Notes under the pieces: model-generated
What the model was told of the DNA's origin: nothing
What the model saw: the letters and a program-made list of their open reading frames with translations, nothing else
Databases searched by the model: none
Translations under genes and position numbers: made by a program
Part shown: positions 1-11,083 of the stretch, piece after piece
Layout: every line of letters starts with the position of its first letter
Position numbering within the stretch: position 1 is the stretch's first letter
Source of the DNA: Plantago major
Taxonomy: Eukaryota; Streptophyta; Magnoliopsida; Lamiales; Plantaginaceae
Assembly (NCBI GenBank): GCA_026545765.1
Contig: CM048843.1
Location: forward strand, 7,732,001 to 7,796,000
Reading direction: 5' to 3'
DNA length: 64,000 bases

Positions 1-854
1 GAATAGAGTAATAGAGACAAAGAGAGAGATGATGGAGGTCGACTTATCCTGTTGACGGTTCGGCAATGTATGGATGGATACCGGCGATAGGCTAGCTGAC
101 CTTACTGGAAGTGGCTGGTTGGCTATCGTCGGACAGTGATGGAAGGATACCGGTGAGAGGCTAGCTAACCTTGTTGGAGGAAGCTAGCTGACGGCCGTCG
201 GATGGTATGATAAAATGACGGAAGGTGATAGATGACTGATGGACGTTGGATGATGATGGAAGGTGATAGGCGATGATCAAGATGTAAGGCAATGATCAAT
301 GAAGGTTGATAGCTTTGATAGAGATGGAGGCGTCAGAGTGATAGCTAGGGTTTCTCGTAGTGTTAATGAGATACATTCCTCCTTCCACCTGCCTTCCTTT
401 ATAGGCTTTCTACCCGTTGGAGTCCATACCCCCCCCCTTTCCTCTATTTCGGGTGAGGAGTCTCTTAGTGGATTGGACAATGTCAAGTCGGTTGCTCACT
501 GACTGACTGCGTCAGTCAAGCAATGCGAGTTAGTTAGTTTGTTATATTGACATGGTCAGTCATGCAAGGTAAGTTGGCTAACTTGTCAACCACTTGGGTG
601 GATGGCAAGGCTAGACGAGCAAGGTAGCTTGCTAACCAGCTGGAAGGTTTAGTGAGGTCAAGTGAGCAAGGTAGCCTGTGGATTGCTTGGTTGGATGGAT
701 GACCCAACTAGGTGGGTTTGCTAACCAAACTTTGGAGTCCAGCCCGTGTATGAAGCCAACCAAGATGGACTTATTAGTGGATTTCGGATTGGGCCGTAGC
801 CTTGATGGACCGGTTCGCCAGTCTAGTTGACAATAGCGAATTTTGGCCAATACA
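1..854 (-). repeat. Truncated LTR of a Tat-like Ty3/gypsy element
   Basis: The segment matches, with many differences, the LTRs at 14835-15771 and 26158-27089. Shared parts include the agagagagatgatgg start, the cgacttatcctgttg block, the repeated gctagctgacc phrase, the ggattgggccgtagcc block and the terminal gcgaattttggccaataca. It ends at 854 in CA, the same terminus as the complete copies. Its other end lies before the window. The element reads on the minus strand, because the gag-like remnant next to it does. Divergence from the other copies is large, so this is an older insertion or a sister family. Confidence 0.8.
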
Positions 855-883
855 GACGGAAGAACCGGTACTCCTCCCGTTGA

Positions 884-1411
884 TTAAGGTAGTAAAGGCC
901 CTTGCTCCCTGGGGCCTTTGCTATAGTAAAGAATGGGTAAAAAAATGGTGAGGCTGAGGGGAAGCCCTCGAGACCGAAGGGATAAGAAAAAGGAAACTAA
1001 AAGACCCATCCCGTTCGGAAGGAGTTGGGCGGGGGATATGTGCAGAAGATTACAAAAAGCAAGTTGTTCGGGATCGAGGGGAACTCGAAGCCCGTTCTCT
1101 AAAACAGGGAGATGAACCCCGAAGTAGCCTCGAGGAGGAGCATAGATCCGTTGGAAAGGCTCGGGAATTAGGATATCTATGTCGTCGGGCACCTCGAATC
1201 TCGCACGTATACCCGGGATTTCTCCCACAAAAATGGTAGACTTATCGTCGATGAAACCTCGAGGTTAGGAGGAGCGTGAACCAACAACGGATCGGGCTGA
1301 TCCGGGTTCTGCGGTTGGTCTGCTTGGTCCTGCGGATGCTTCGCTTCCGGCTTGGTGCGGCTCGGGCTGTTGAGGCACCTCAGGAGAAGCAGGGACATCG
1401 TTTTGCTCCAT
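884..1411 (-). pseudogene. Gypsy-type gag-like protein remnant (PF04195-like domain)
   Basis: From the ATG at 1411 the minus strand reads a Pro/Glu/Ser-rich leader that opens MEQNDVPASPEVPQQPEP. An in-frame TAA follows at 1265-1267. The same frame then continues through a domain with IPEPFQRIYAPPRGYFGVHL and PLDPEQLAFCNLLHISPAQL. That domain pattern is typical of the 'putative gypsy type transposon' family found at the N-terminus of some plant LTR-element gag proteins. After LTIFL the similarity stops, and only about 30 bp separates the stop codon from the LTR. Most of the internal region has therefore been deleted, leaving no protease, RT or integrase. The family assignment rests on pattern memory, and no function is expected. 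Confidence 0.6.
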
Positions 1412-1562
1412 CCTCGATTCCGAAAGTAGGAAGATTGATCCAGGACGTGGAAAGTAGGAAAAATGGAAAGATTCAATGCATATATATCAAGAGGAGTGAC
1501 CAGGCATAGTAAAACAAGAAAGTTATGATGCGCCGGTATGTAGGGTAGGCTCCACTATAAAC

Positions 1563-2172
1563 CTATGTTTTGAAATCCGGACCCGGACATTGACCCAGTC
1601 TACCTTATGAGGGAGGTTTCACCGGGTTGACTCGGGTCAACCTATAATAACATATTTATATAAAAATATAATATATATCATAATTAACCTAAACATATGC
1701 ATTATAGTCTAATATACATATCTCTTCATTTGTTTTGCACCAACTCAGTAACCAATTTCTTGGTCCTGCCCATTCTTTTTTCTTCTACCTTCTTCTCCTG
1801 GTAGAGACAAATACATAACCTAAACATCTATTCCTCTCCCTTCGTCCCCCCTCATCCGCCACTAACGTCAACCACACAAAACTCTCCTAATCCACAATCC
1901 TCACCTCAGTAATGGACTTAGATCTGAATATTCAAAGACGAGAAAGTAGAAGAGAAGGAAGAAGAAAGTCAAATTGGGGCCAGGGCTTCTATATTTGTCT
2001 TTTTTTTTTAAATGGAAAACCGGGCCAACCCGGTTTTTAACCGGGTTTTATGTCGGATTACCCAGTTTTTTACCGAATTCCGAGTTTTTGAAGGTTTTCG
2101 GCCCGGAATAGGCACCAAATACCGGTTAAACCGGGTCGACCCGGGTCAACCCGGGGGGGTTTCAAAACATAG
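1563..2172. mobile_element. hAT-type MITE with 8-bp target duplication
   Basis: The termini are inverted repeats: ctatgttttgaaatccgg at the left, and the complement of cccgggggggtttcaaaacatag at the right. An exact 8-bp direct repeat, ctataaac, flanks both ends at 1555-1562 and 2173-2180. Eight-base target duplications are characteristic of hAT transposons. The subterminal regions are rich in ccgggt/acccgg motifs, also in inverted arrangement. The centre is AT-rich and has no transposase coding, so this is a non-autonomous copy about 610 bp long. Confidence 0.85.
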
Positions 2173-2180
2173 CTATAAAC

Positions 2181-2679
2181 TTACTATATATAAATAAAAG
2201 ATAACAAACACAATAATGAAATTATCTTTCCAATAAAAATCATTACAAAGAGACTGACAAAATAGCGATTAATTTTTTTTTCAATAAATACATGAAAGTA
2301 TAACCTACGAAGAATAAAAGAATGTAGGAATTCCAGTCTTTCCTTTGATCTTGCATGTGTATGGGACTCTAAAAATCCTTCCTTATTTACATGCCCGTAC
2401 TTTCATTTTATTTGGCATAAGTCTCGTACAATGTAAATGTTTGAAAGGCACAAAGTAAAGAAATAAGGGCACTCCGTGTGCAAAGACACTAGGAAAGAAA
2501 TCAAATGAATTAACTACTATTCATGGGCTGCAGAGCCTGGCCTGGGCCCTCAAAAATTGGGGGCCTTATGCAGCTGAACAGGCCGCATAGGGCCAGGCCT
2601 CATAACAGGTCCGACCATGTTATGAGTAAGTTGTAGACATTGTGAATGAACCACATGACTTGAAAGAATAATTTTAAAT
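2181..2679. other. Non-coding AT-rich spacer
   Basis: No gene or transposon terminus was recognised. A short GC-rich inverted repeat lies at about 2530-2610 (gcctggcctgggccct against agggccaggcctc) and may be the core of a small degraded element. That is too little for a call. Confidence 0.4.
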
Positions 2680-3427
2680 TCATTTTGGAGCAAATCCAAC
2701 ACGTTCCCAATTCAGCTCCGTACAATAAAGTTCATAATCGTTGTTCTGCTGATTAGGATTGAAGGATATCAGACTTTGATCAAAACAACATTCAAACAAA
2801 ATCTTTCCATCCTTTAGTATAGGGCGGAAACATATAAATTCCCAAATAAGTTGGAGCCCAGCTAAATGTAATCACGGTTGATCTGGTCCAAGACTAAAAA
2901 ACTGGATACTTTTTCATCGTCCATATACCAATCTCTGATGCACTGGAGTAATCAATCAGACTGAACTGGTTATCAAATCTTCTCAGCTCCATATCACTGG
3001 GACACAAAACTAAGTTTGGAGGGATTGGAATTTGGCCTAACTTTTCTTCGGCAAGATCAAACGTAGATATGAATGAACCCGAATTGCTCTGCGGAATCCA
3101 GTTAAATATCCCATTGAAATCAATTACTTTGGTTTTGGAATCCAAGTGCATAAACGGAATAGACAAACGTATCCACCAGCCATCAGCTCCGACCGTGCAA
3201 ATCTCAACCTTTACCAATGAAGAACAAGGTGACTCGTCCTTAAACTCAATTCTGAGCACCTTATAGTTATTCCCAAAAGGATTAAAACCAAAGTAAATTC
3301 TCACTATGCCTTGAAGAAGTCTGTCGCATCCTAGAAGGGCTATAGAGCCTCCTCCCAATAAAGCATTACATACATAAATAATACCGATCCTTTTACGCTT
3401 GAAACTATGGATTTTGTTAAATGACAA
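2680..3427 (-). pseudogene. F-box-associated (FBA) domain protein, broken
   Basis: The minus-strand frame from 3427 to 2894 encodes an FBA-type beta-sheet domain without the N-terminal F-box. Typical phrases are YFGFNPFGNNYKVLRIEF, VEICTVGADGWWIRLS, STFDLAEEKLGQIPIPP and EIGIWTMKKY. The frame stops at 2894. The expected C-terminal part (KDGKILFECCFDQSLISFNP, ending in ERVGFAPK and a TGA at 2680-2682) lies in another frame. This indicates a frameshift and a short lesion around 2850-2900. Intact F-box proteins recruit targets to SCF ubiquitin ligases through an N-terminal F-box. None is present upstream, where the sequence runs into the leader of the kinesin gene. I read this as a dead partial copy. 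Confidence 0.75.
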
Positions 3428-3920
3428 ACACGTAATTTATTTTAGTGGCAGTGTATAGGTGGATGCAAGACCAGAAATTTGTGAGAAGCCCATTCCAAGT
3501 CCATTTGACCTTTATCGTGGCCCAATCCTTGTATTAACCCGACTCTTCATCGTTCCGTTTCCAAAAATATATTTTCTCTACACGTTTAAACCCTAGACAC
3601 TCTATCTCTCTAGATTCCTCCATTGCAATTGAGCTCTGAAACTCCGATTTTACTCTATCGAAGACTGAATCAAGCAAGAAGCTACTGTTCAACCATGGGT
3701 GGTACCGGATCTATCTGTTTCCCTCTCTTTTACACTCGCACACAAGCCCTAGAAATGCGATTCCAGTTTAATTGATGTTTTGTGATATTTTCAGATCAAA
3801 ACCTAGACATTCTGCGCTCGAATTTTGTTGATGTATTCACTATCTCCTCGCATGATACAGGTGAGAATTCAAGTTATTTGAGTTGATTTCCCTGTTTAGA
3901 TTCTTCTCTTCCCATTTGCG

Positions 3921-4204
3921 TGTTACGTCCCTGACGGTGGATCCAATCGTATGAAGAAAGGGGGGAAATTTTTAGAAGAAAAGGGGAAGATTCATAGAAG
4001 AAAGCTAAACTTGAGGAGGAAGATAAACCAGAGAGTTAACATTTCATTTCTTGAACCCTCAATGAAGTATACAGAGAAGGGCCGGCTTTTATAAGCCTTA
4101 CAACTTGAAAAGGATTGAATATAAAATAGAGACAAACATGAAGGACTTAAATTGAAAGATAAGAAACTTAAAGAGATAATAATAATAATTCCCGGGTGAT
4201 GACA
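3921..4204 (-). repeat. 3' LTR-like end
   Basis: On the minus strand it starts tgtcatcacccggg after a purine tract and ends gggacgtaaca, giving TG...CA termini. A TATA-like ttataaaag lies near its middle. It does not match the 6965-7559 end beyond tgttacgtccct. Confidence 0.55.
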
Positions 4205-4815
4205 TTCCATTCCCCCTTATTTAAAATGATCCTTGTCCCTAAGGATCAAACTCAATGTTTGGCTTCAATGTAACTATGTGGTGTAAGCCTGCAGAGTCCA
4301 GAGCAATTCAAGTGTTGTCCAGAATCTGTTGTACACCCCAGAGCTCAGCTCTATCTTTCTTGAAAGCATGGAATGCACTTGTTCGTTGTATGCACCTTGG
4401 ACTTTCATTTTCACAGCTTTTGTGCTCATTTTTCCGAGCACTTCAGAGATGTAAACCCATAATTGATCCAAACACATGACGGGTCTGAAATTTACTCGTT
4501 ACCCCATTTTCTGAGCTAGCTTTCGTTGGAAGTAAGTGCTTGGAAATTCTGATACAATCCTCTATTTATGCGTAGATAATACTCTAACAGTGGTATTTCT
4601 CCTCCCAATGGTGGTTGTCCATAAGAACGAGACTTGACTATCCGAACAAGAATGATACGGAATTCCCCGAATAATGAGCATAAAGTAAGAACTAGAACTC
4701 CATGCTAAACCATAAGCACAATCGGAATCAAATAAGACCCAAGAAGTGAATGTGACCATTTCCCATTTTTCTTTCAGAAAGCGTGGCAGAGCTGTACGCA
4801 GAGAACACCATAAAC

Positions 4816-6963
4816 TCATAAATGTGCAATAGCATGAAATCCAACACCTGCACAGCTTAATCCAACAACAAAACCCTTTTCACTAAGATTCACAATAACG
4901 TCAATAATTGCAGCATCTGGCATTTCATAATCTGCAATCAGAGCATCTTCAAAACTCCACAACTTCCAAGGGGTTCCAATATTCAAGCATCTCCAATTTT
5001 TCCCGTTACCCTCGTACAGTTTGATAGTGTGATCTGTCTTTCCTAGAATGGTGTAGGAACTCGAATTTGCTGCTCCTTCCCACACATATTGCTTATATAA
5101 ATTGGGATGCTTTGTTGAGACCTCGATCCGTTCAAAAACAATGAAGGTTGAATAGAGTTCCAAATATGCAATCTCCATCATTCTTTCCAGCTCCTTCCTT
5201 TCTAAAGTTTCAGTGAACACATTGTTGAGTGAATATTGAATCTCTAAAAGATTTTCTCCATCATATACATATTGTCCATTTGAACATCTTGCAGACTTGG
5301 CACCCGAAAGGAATTCATGTTGTAACATCAGTACGCACAAATTTTCTTTCATCGGCCAAATAACAATCTCCTCTCCAGTACGAAACATTTCAAAAATCCG
5401 ATCTAGAACAACTTCATTAACATTGTACCGGGGTTGGTAAACAATTATTAAGTTGGTGTGCTCATGTACTAAGTGGGCAGATTCACAAACATTCATATTC
5501 ACCTTCTCTCGCGATTCAAACATATATAGTTCCGATGTACCACCAGCAGGGTCGGAATAAGGAACCTGTAGCATTACCTCTTGAGGAAAACGAAAAGAGT
5601 TATCTCTGATCTTGAGAAATTTTGTCCCTTCTTCAGTATAGTCATGCAATTCCATATATTCTCCACTGGTTCTCATAGTAAATCTTTTGTCCAACACCTG
5701 ATGAATGACTTTTTCAGATAAGTAAGCTTGCATTTCATCGAACAGTTGCTCTTCCTTGCACTCTCCATGAATTTCATCTGCACCCTTATAATTCTTCACA
5801 AACTGCATCAACATCTCACACTTAACACCACATTCATCATCAGCCACCAGAAATGTTGTTGCACCAAACTTTTGTGCATTCCAAACTTCAAGAAGATTAA
5901 ATACTAGCTCCTGCTTCATGTTGGCACCAGTAAGATTTCCATTATCAAATGACATATGTGCAATCGTTGGCTTACCCGCACTGCCAGGGTAGTTTGACTC
6001 GTGTTGGATGCTTTCACAATCGGTTGAGGAACTAACTTGATGCTTCATAAAATCTTTTTCCGTGACAGCCTCACCCCCAGTAATGAAAGTATCAAGATGA
6101 GCACTGCCAGAATCCGAGTCCTGGTAGCCACCAGATAAATCTCCCATATTTCGACCATGATATTTTCCATTAGGATAACTAGGTCGATCACCTCTCTCAT
6201 AGTCATAACCACCAGGATCATATATATGTGCCATATGAACACCTTTAGAAGTATCATTAGGCATTTGACGAGCTACAACTGTTCCTGCAAATTCATCAAC
6301 AATTTCACTCAAAGTGATACCTACAATTTCTGATTCAGTAGATGTTTCAATACCAAACAAAGTCTCCTCAGAACTCGTGACAAGCATTTCATCGAACACC
6401 TGGGGATCATCGATTTGTGCATTTGGTTTCATTAAAACCTTCACGGAACTTTTATCAAACACCTGTGTGGCATCAACTACTTCTTCTTCCTTAGTTGATA
6501 ACCCAACTTCCTCCTTCCGTTGTCCAAGTGAATCACGAAACCCAATCATTAAATCAATGAAAACCGACCTCAACTTTATAGAATCAGACAGATCATTATA
6601 CAAGTCACAATAACTTTTGCATTTAGCCAAAAAATCCCATGATATAAACTCAATATTCAATCTACAACAACCATCATAGATTTTTCTACCATTTGAAGAC
6701 GATTTTGCAAAGGATGCACACCAAGGATCTTCAAACCTCACCAATGCTTGAAAATTTTCTTTCATCGGTAGCACATAAATCGTCGCTACTGTTCCACATC
6801 GATCAAACACTTGATGCAAAACACCTTCAATTATAGAATAACGTGTATCAGAGATGGTAACAAGCAGCATACCAGCATAGTTGGAGGCATAATCGAACAT
6901 TGAAAACTTCCGTCCGTCACGCTCAATACCCCCAATGACGCTGGAACTTGGCTCTGATGCCAT
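4816..6963 (-). CDS. Retroelement ORF with two PTB-like RRM domains
   Basis: This is an uninterrupted 715-codon frame whose ATG overlaps the primer-binding-site-like sequence, so the protein starts MASEPSSS. Residues about 33-108 resemble an RRM of polypyrimidine-tract-binding proteins: LLVTIS as RNP2, FQALVRFED as RNP1, and GRKIYDGCCRLNIEF at the end. Residues about 503-578 form a second, more diverged RRM-like unit (NLIIVYQ, YVYDGENLLEIQYS). The middle, about 110-500, is acidic with repeated VFDE/VLDK phrases and no recognised domain. No protease, RT or zinc knuckle is present. It may be host RNA-binding sequence captured by a retroelement, or an unusual gag. The intact length contrasts with the decay of the surrounding kinesin gene. 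Confidence 0.6.
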   Translation of the reverse strand: MASEPSSSVIGGIERDGRKFSMFDYASNYAGMLLVTISDTRYSIIEGVLHQVFDRCGTVATIYVLPMKENFQALVRFEDPWCASFAKSSSNGRKIYDGCCRLNIEFISWDFLAKCKSYCDLYNDLSDSIKLRSVFIDLMIGFRDSLGQRKEEVGLSTKEEEVVDATQVFDKSSVKVLMKPNAQIDDPQVFDEMLVTSSEETLFGIETSTESEIVGITLSEIVDEFAGTVVARQMPNDTSKGVHMAHIYDPGGYDYERGDRPSYPNGKYHGRNMGDLSGGYQDSDSGSAHLDTFITGGEAVTEKDFMKHQVSSSTDCESIQHESNYPGSAGKPTIAHMSFDNGNLTGANMKQELVFNLLEVWNAQKFGATTFLVADDECGVKCEMLMQFVKNYKGADEIHGECKEEQLFDEMQAYLSEKVIHQVLDKRFTMRTSGEYMELHDYTEEGTKFLKIRDNSFRFPQEVMLQVPYSDPAGGTSELYMFESREKVNMNVCESAHLVHEHTNLIIVYQPRYNVNEVVLDRIFEMFRTGEEIVIWPMKENLCVLMLQHEFLSGAKSARCSNGQYVYDGENLLEIQYSLNNVFTETLERKELERMMEIAYLELYSTFIVFERIEVSTKHPNLYKQYVWEGAANSSSYTILGKTDHTIKLYEGNGKNWRCLNIGTPWKLWSFEDALIADYEMPDAAIIDVIVNLSEKGFVVGLSCAGVGFHAIAHL

Positions 6964-9900
6964 TTGTTACGTCCCTTACCAATCTTAACAGATTGCAGGT
7001 TGCAAAGAATGAAAGGAAGAAAGATTTAGACGAAATGGGAGAAGATTAAGACGAATAAAAGAGAGATAATACTAAAACTAGAACAATTCTCATTAGCTGC
7101 CAACAAGAACTGCGGAATACATATAAATAGATGAGACTACGCGACAATAATCCTGACAACGGCTATAAAGTTCTGACAACGGCTAGGGTACGGAATTACA
7201 TGAATTCAGAGAATAATCTCGAATGGAAATGACCTAATCTTGAAAGAGGAATAACAGAGCGATGTCTTTTCAGCAGCCGTTGGATCATATTCCCTTTGAA
7301 CGGTTGAGATGCAATCTGGCATATTTGAAAAACAACGGCTACTTCGAACTGGCGAATTGGACTGGCGGATTTAGTCTTGACTTGAGCAATTTAGATAAAT
7401 TACGTTTTTATTCAATCTTCACACGTTTACTCGAAACCCGCCTCTTCTCCATTTGAAACTGGCGCCTTGTTCTTGATTCTGATCTTCACTTGAGTTGCTT
7501 TGTTGATCTTGGCCGGAATCTCATCTGTGGATGCAACATTGCGGTGTTTAACAGTACCATTGCGTTTCCTTCTTCTGAAGTTTACGAATATGAAATGGTC
7601 GAGATTCAGAAGCAAGGTTCTGATTTACGAGATGCAGGTTCATAATTATCATAGTAGTTGAAGAAATTGTGGTTTATTGTAGGTAGTTTAATTGTGTAAT
7701 TGTAGTTATCTTTTGTTCCTTAGATGTTGAAGATCAAACTTCGGAGATTCATGAACAACATCCTGATTCACTGGATTCTGGTGCGTAATTCATACTATGT
7801 TTTGTTAATTACTTGTTTAGCTGCAACTTCTTGCACACAATTTTAGAAATGGATGATTTGTGTTTTCATGTAGGTTATTTAAGACCAAATCTCTAGGAAT
7901 TCCACTGTAGTTGAAACTGATAGAAGAATGTCATATATCTAACTAAATAGCAGAGAACAGCCTTGCATTATTATTAGATACTGTAATTGAATCGATGGAA
8001 TACATTGCAAAGTTTTGCTTCAGAAATTTTAAGATAAACCAAAATGCTAACTGAGTTGTGATAAAGTACTGAATTTCTGATGTTGGGGCTAATGTTCAGG
8101 AAAACCTGATGGTAATCGAGAGTTAGAGGGTTCAGATGGTGAAACTAACACAATAGAACCGGTGCTGGCTTGTCATGAGCAGGCTCTTCGGTTGAAAATC
8201 GAAGATGTTAGCAACAAAGTAGAGGTAAATGGTGGAGGACAGAAGAAATAAGATTTTTATTTGAAAAGCTCTATTTGACTATAATTACTCTATTGCTTTC
8301 AGATCATTAGTAAGGAAAATGAATTAACGAGCTTCACTGCTGATAATTTACTTAGTCTTGAAACCTTGGATGCTCTTCAGAAAATTGGTGCGCTTCCCTT
8401 CTGAGTTTGTGATGTGTCTGCTAATTTCTGTACCTTAATATTAACCTATTGTTATACTGCTTTGCTAATGTCAGGCACAGAGAATGAACTATTCAAAACA
8501 AATTGTCTCGAAGAAATTGAAATTTTGAAAATGAAGTGTCTGGAAGAATGCTCAGAGACAGAGAAGCCCTATAATGAAGTGATAGAGCTAAGAGGAAATA
8601 TTAGTGTTTTCTGTAGGTGCAGGCCACTGACCCAAGATGAAGTCGTGAATGGTGCTTCTTCAGTTGTAGATTTTGATTCATGTCAGGAGAATGAGCTGCA
8701 AGTTGTTTCTGCTGATTCAACTAGGTGGCAATTTAAGTTTGATCATGTATTCAGACCTGAGGATGATCAAGGTATGATGATCAACCCAATCCTATCTTGT
8801 TAATTTAGAAAATTAGAGCTTCTTTAAGCAATGTTGATTGCTCTGGTATGATGGTTATCAACCCAACTCTATATTCAATTGCAGAGGCTATCTTCGTTCA
8901 GACTCAACCTATAGTGACCTCTGTTTTGGATGGTTACAATGTGTGTATTTTTGCCTACGGACAAACTGGCACGGGTAAGACATACACAATGGATGGAACA
9001 CCAGAAAATAGGGGTGTAAACTACAGGACACTTGAGGAGCTCTTCAGGCTATCTCAAGAGAGGAGCAGTATTATGAGACACGAACTGTTTGTCAGTATGT
9101 TAGAGGTTTACAATGAAAAGATAAGGGATCTCCTAGTTGAGAATCTAGACCAACATTCTAAAAAGTAAGCTTTCAAAGATTCACTCATATTTAACGTGTG
9201 TTTCTTTCAGTTATCATCAAGAAAAGCTCTTACCTCTTGAGAGTATATGTGGTATATAATTAATTGCTGCCTGCAGTATGTCAGGATTACTGTGTTACAT
9301 ATTTAAAAGAACAATTGGACAAGTTGGACATTATATTAATGATACATATGAATTTTAAAGTTTAGATAAGATTTATTGCATGACAAATTCATATTTAGAG
9401 AATGCTCTTCAATAATGATTGTGGATCCATAATAGTACAACAAAGGTACCTATGATGATATGCAAATGCAGGTTGGAGATAAAGCAATCAGCTGAGGGTA
9501 GTACTCAGGAAGTCCCTGGACTTGTTGAATCCCGTGTTTATGGTACAGGTGATGTTTGGGACCTGCTTAAGAAAGGTAGTCGGGCTAGATCTGTTGGATC
9601 ATCAAGTGCTAATGAGTCCAGCAGCCGTTCCCATAGGTTTGTCAAAAGCTCCTTCAGCTGCATTACTTAATAGTCTATTTGGAACAACAAAATAAAACTT
9701 TCTAACCCTTTATATTATTATTACAGCTTGTTGCGTGTGACTGTCATGGGTGAGAATTTATTAAATGGACAAAGGACAAAAAGCACTTTGTGGGTTAGTT
9801 GACTTGGCTGGAAGTGAGCGCCTTAGTAGAACTGAAGTTGAGGGTGAGAAATTAAAGGAGTCTCACAAATCCTTGTCAGCCATTGTTGATGTTATATCTT

Positions 9901-10659
9901 CTCTTACCTCTAGGACATCCCATGTTCCATACAGGTATCTTCAGTTCATCAGCAAATCCTTGTGTGTCCTTCAGGAACTCAAAACTCACCCATATGCTGC
10001 AGAGTTTGTTAGGTGAGTAACTTTGACTTTTGATAACATGAAATTCTAAGTGTATAGAGTTTGTAGCTTGGAGCTTAAAGGAGAGCTGGTGTATATCACA
10101 ATGTTAACTTGTTGTGGAACTTGAATAATGCAGGGGGTGATTGTAAGACTCTGATGTTTGTTCAAATAAGCCCAAATTCTGCTGACTTGGATGAAACATT
10201 GTACTCCTTGAGCTTTGCTACTCGTGTTAGAGGAGTTCAACATGGACCTGCCAGGAGACAGACAGATAATTCAGAGCTTCTCAAATATAAGCAGCTTGTA
10301 TGTTTCATGATGAGATTGCTGATCATAAATCCTCCAACTATTGTCTTGCATTTAATACATCAATTCTGCAAAAACAGGCGGAAAAGGCAAAAGAGGATGA
10401 AAAAGAAACGTGGAAGTTGCAGGACAGTTTGCAGTCCATGCAATTGAAAATGGCTTTTAGAGAAAATATGTGCAGAAACCTTCAAGGAAAGGTATAGTTC
10501 TCTAGTTTGGTGTCATTTTGTAGTTTGGTATAATCCCTAGAGAAGTAGGCGGGTTTTAAAATTTAAGAATTTTGAATGGACGAGCTTCTGTGCTTTCTCA
10601 ATTGTCTGTCTTTTTTTTCAAATTTCGAAATTCTCGCTCTTCGCAATCTTCCTTCCTTT

Positions 10660-10667
10660 CTTATAAA
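10660..10667 (+). promoter_or_regulatory. TATA-like box of the F-box/LRR gene
   Basis: The sequence cttataaactcg lies about 30 bp before a pyrimidine-rich stretch that would be a typical plant transcription start. A 5'-UTR exon then ends at 10758 with a good donor (caag|gtcagt), 325 bp before the start codon. The assignment is inferred from spacing only. Confidence 0.4.
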
Positions 10668-11083
10668 CTCGCGCCTTTCATTTTCCCCATTCAATTCTTC
10701 CTCAACTATCTCTCTCTAGAGACACTCAGATCTGCTCTTGTTTCTCCAATCTTTCAAGGTCAGTTAGCTCGTTTTCTTCATTTCAGTTTTAGGACGTTTG
10801 TTGACTGTTAATTGAATTTTTTAGCTATAATTTGTTAGGAAATATCAATTTTGAATCTGGGTTGTTGAAATGTATGGATTTGCTATTTTATGTAATTGTT
10901 TGGTAATTGGAAATTAAAGATTGGATTTAGTGTAGCAATCGATTTATGATTCTAAACTATATCACTTTTTAAGATCCTATTACCCAGACGTTATGTTATT
11001 CAGCTAAATTTGCTTGATTTGAATTTGTAATTCAAGTGTTTGTTTAGACTGCACATTAACTGTTTGTTCAAAATCCTCAGAGA

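Larger units (their letters stand above)
3921..7559 (-). mobile_element. LTR-type retroelement in the kinesin intron
   Basis: On the minus strand the order is a 5' terminal region (7559-6965), a methionine-tRNA-like primer site directly after it (tggcatcagagcc, about 6952-6964), a long ORF, a purine tract (aaataagggggaatgg, about 4208-4223) and a 3' LTR-like segment (4204-3921). Both terminal segments share tgttacgtccct at their inner or outer plus-strand start. The sequence ttgcg flanks both outer ends (3916-3920 and 7560-7564), as expected for a 5-bp TSD. Removing the insert restores a pyrimidine-rich intron end before the tttccttcttctgaag acceptor. The two terminal segments do not otherwise align (284 versus 595 bp), which is unexplained. 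No RT or integrase is present, so the element is non-autonomous. Confidence 0.7.
3695..10491 (+). pseudogene. Kinesin-14 motor gene, interrupted and 3'-truncated
   Basis: Thirteen exons can be followed with GT-AG borders: 3695-3698, 3795-3860, 7581-7637, 7724-7780, 8100-8224, 8303-8387, 8475-8771, 8885-9164, 9472-9636, 9727-9934, 9975-10012, 10134-10297 and 10378-10491. The protein opens MDQNLDILRSNF. It then has the kinesin-14 neck (ELRGNISVFCRCRPL), the P-loop GQTGTGKT, switch I NESSSRSH, switch II DLAGSER, HVPYR and GGDCKTLMFVQISP. About 553 codons remain. Three lesions are visible. A retroelement sits in intron 2 (3921-7559). One extra G in the run at 9792-9794 shifts the frame just before DLAGSER. 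A few residues expected between KES and KSLSA are missing. Sequence after 10491 leads into the next gene, so the C-terminal coiled coil is absent. Kinesin-14 proteins are minus-end microtubule motors. The motor identity is certain, the subfamily is not. Confidence 0.9.

Noticed and set aside
6314-6613. Plus-strand 99-codon ORF
   Set aside because: It is a shadow of the 715-codon minus-strand ORF.
7427-7615. Minus-strand 62-codon ORF at the right end of the kinesin-intron element
   Set aside because: It crosses the proposed element border and the kinesin exon at 7581. The wording looks protein-like but no family was recognised.
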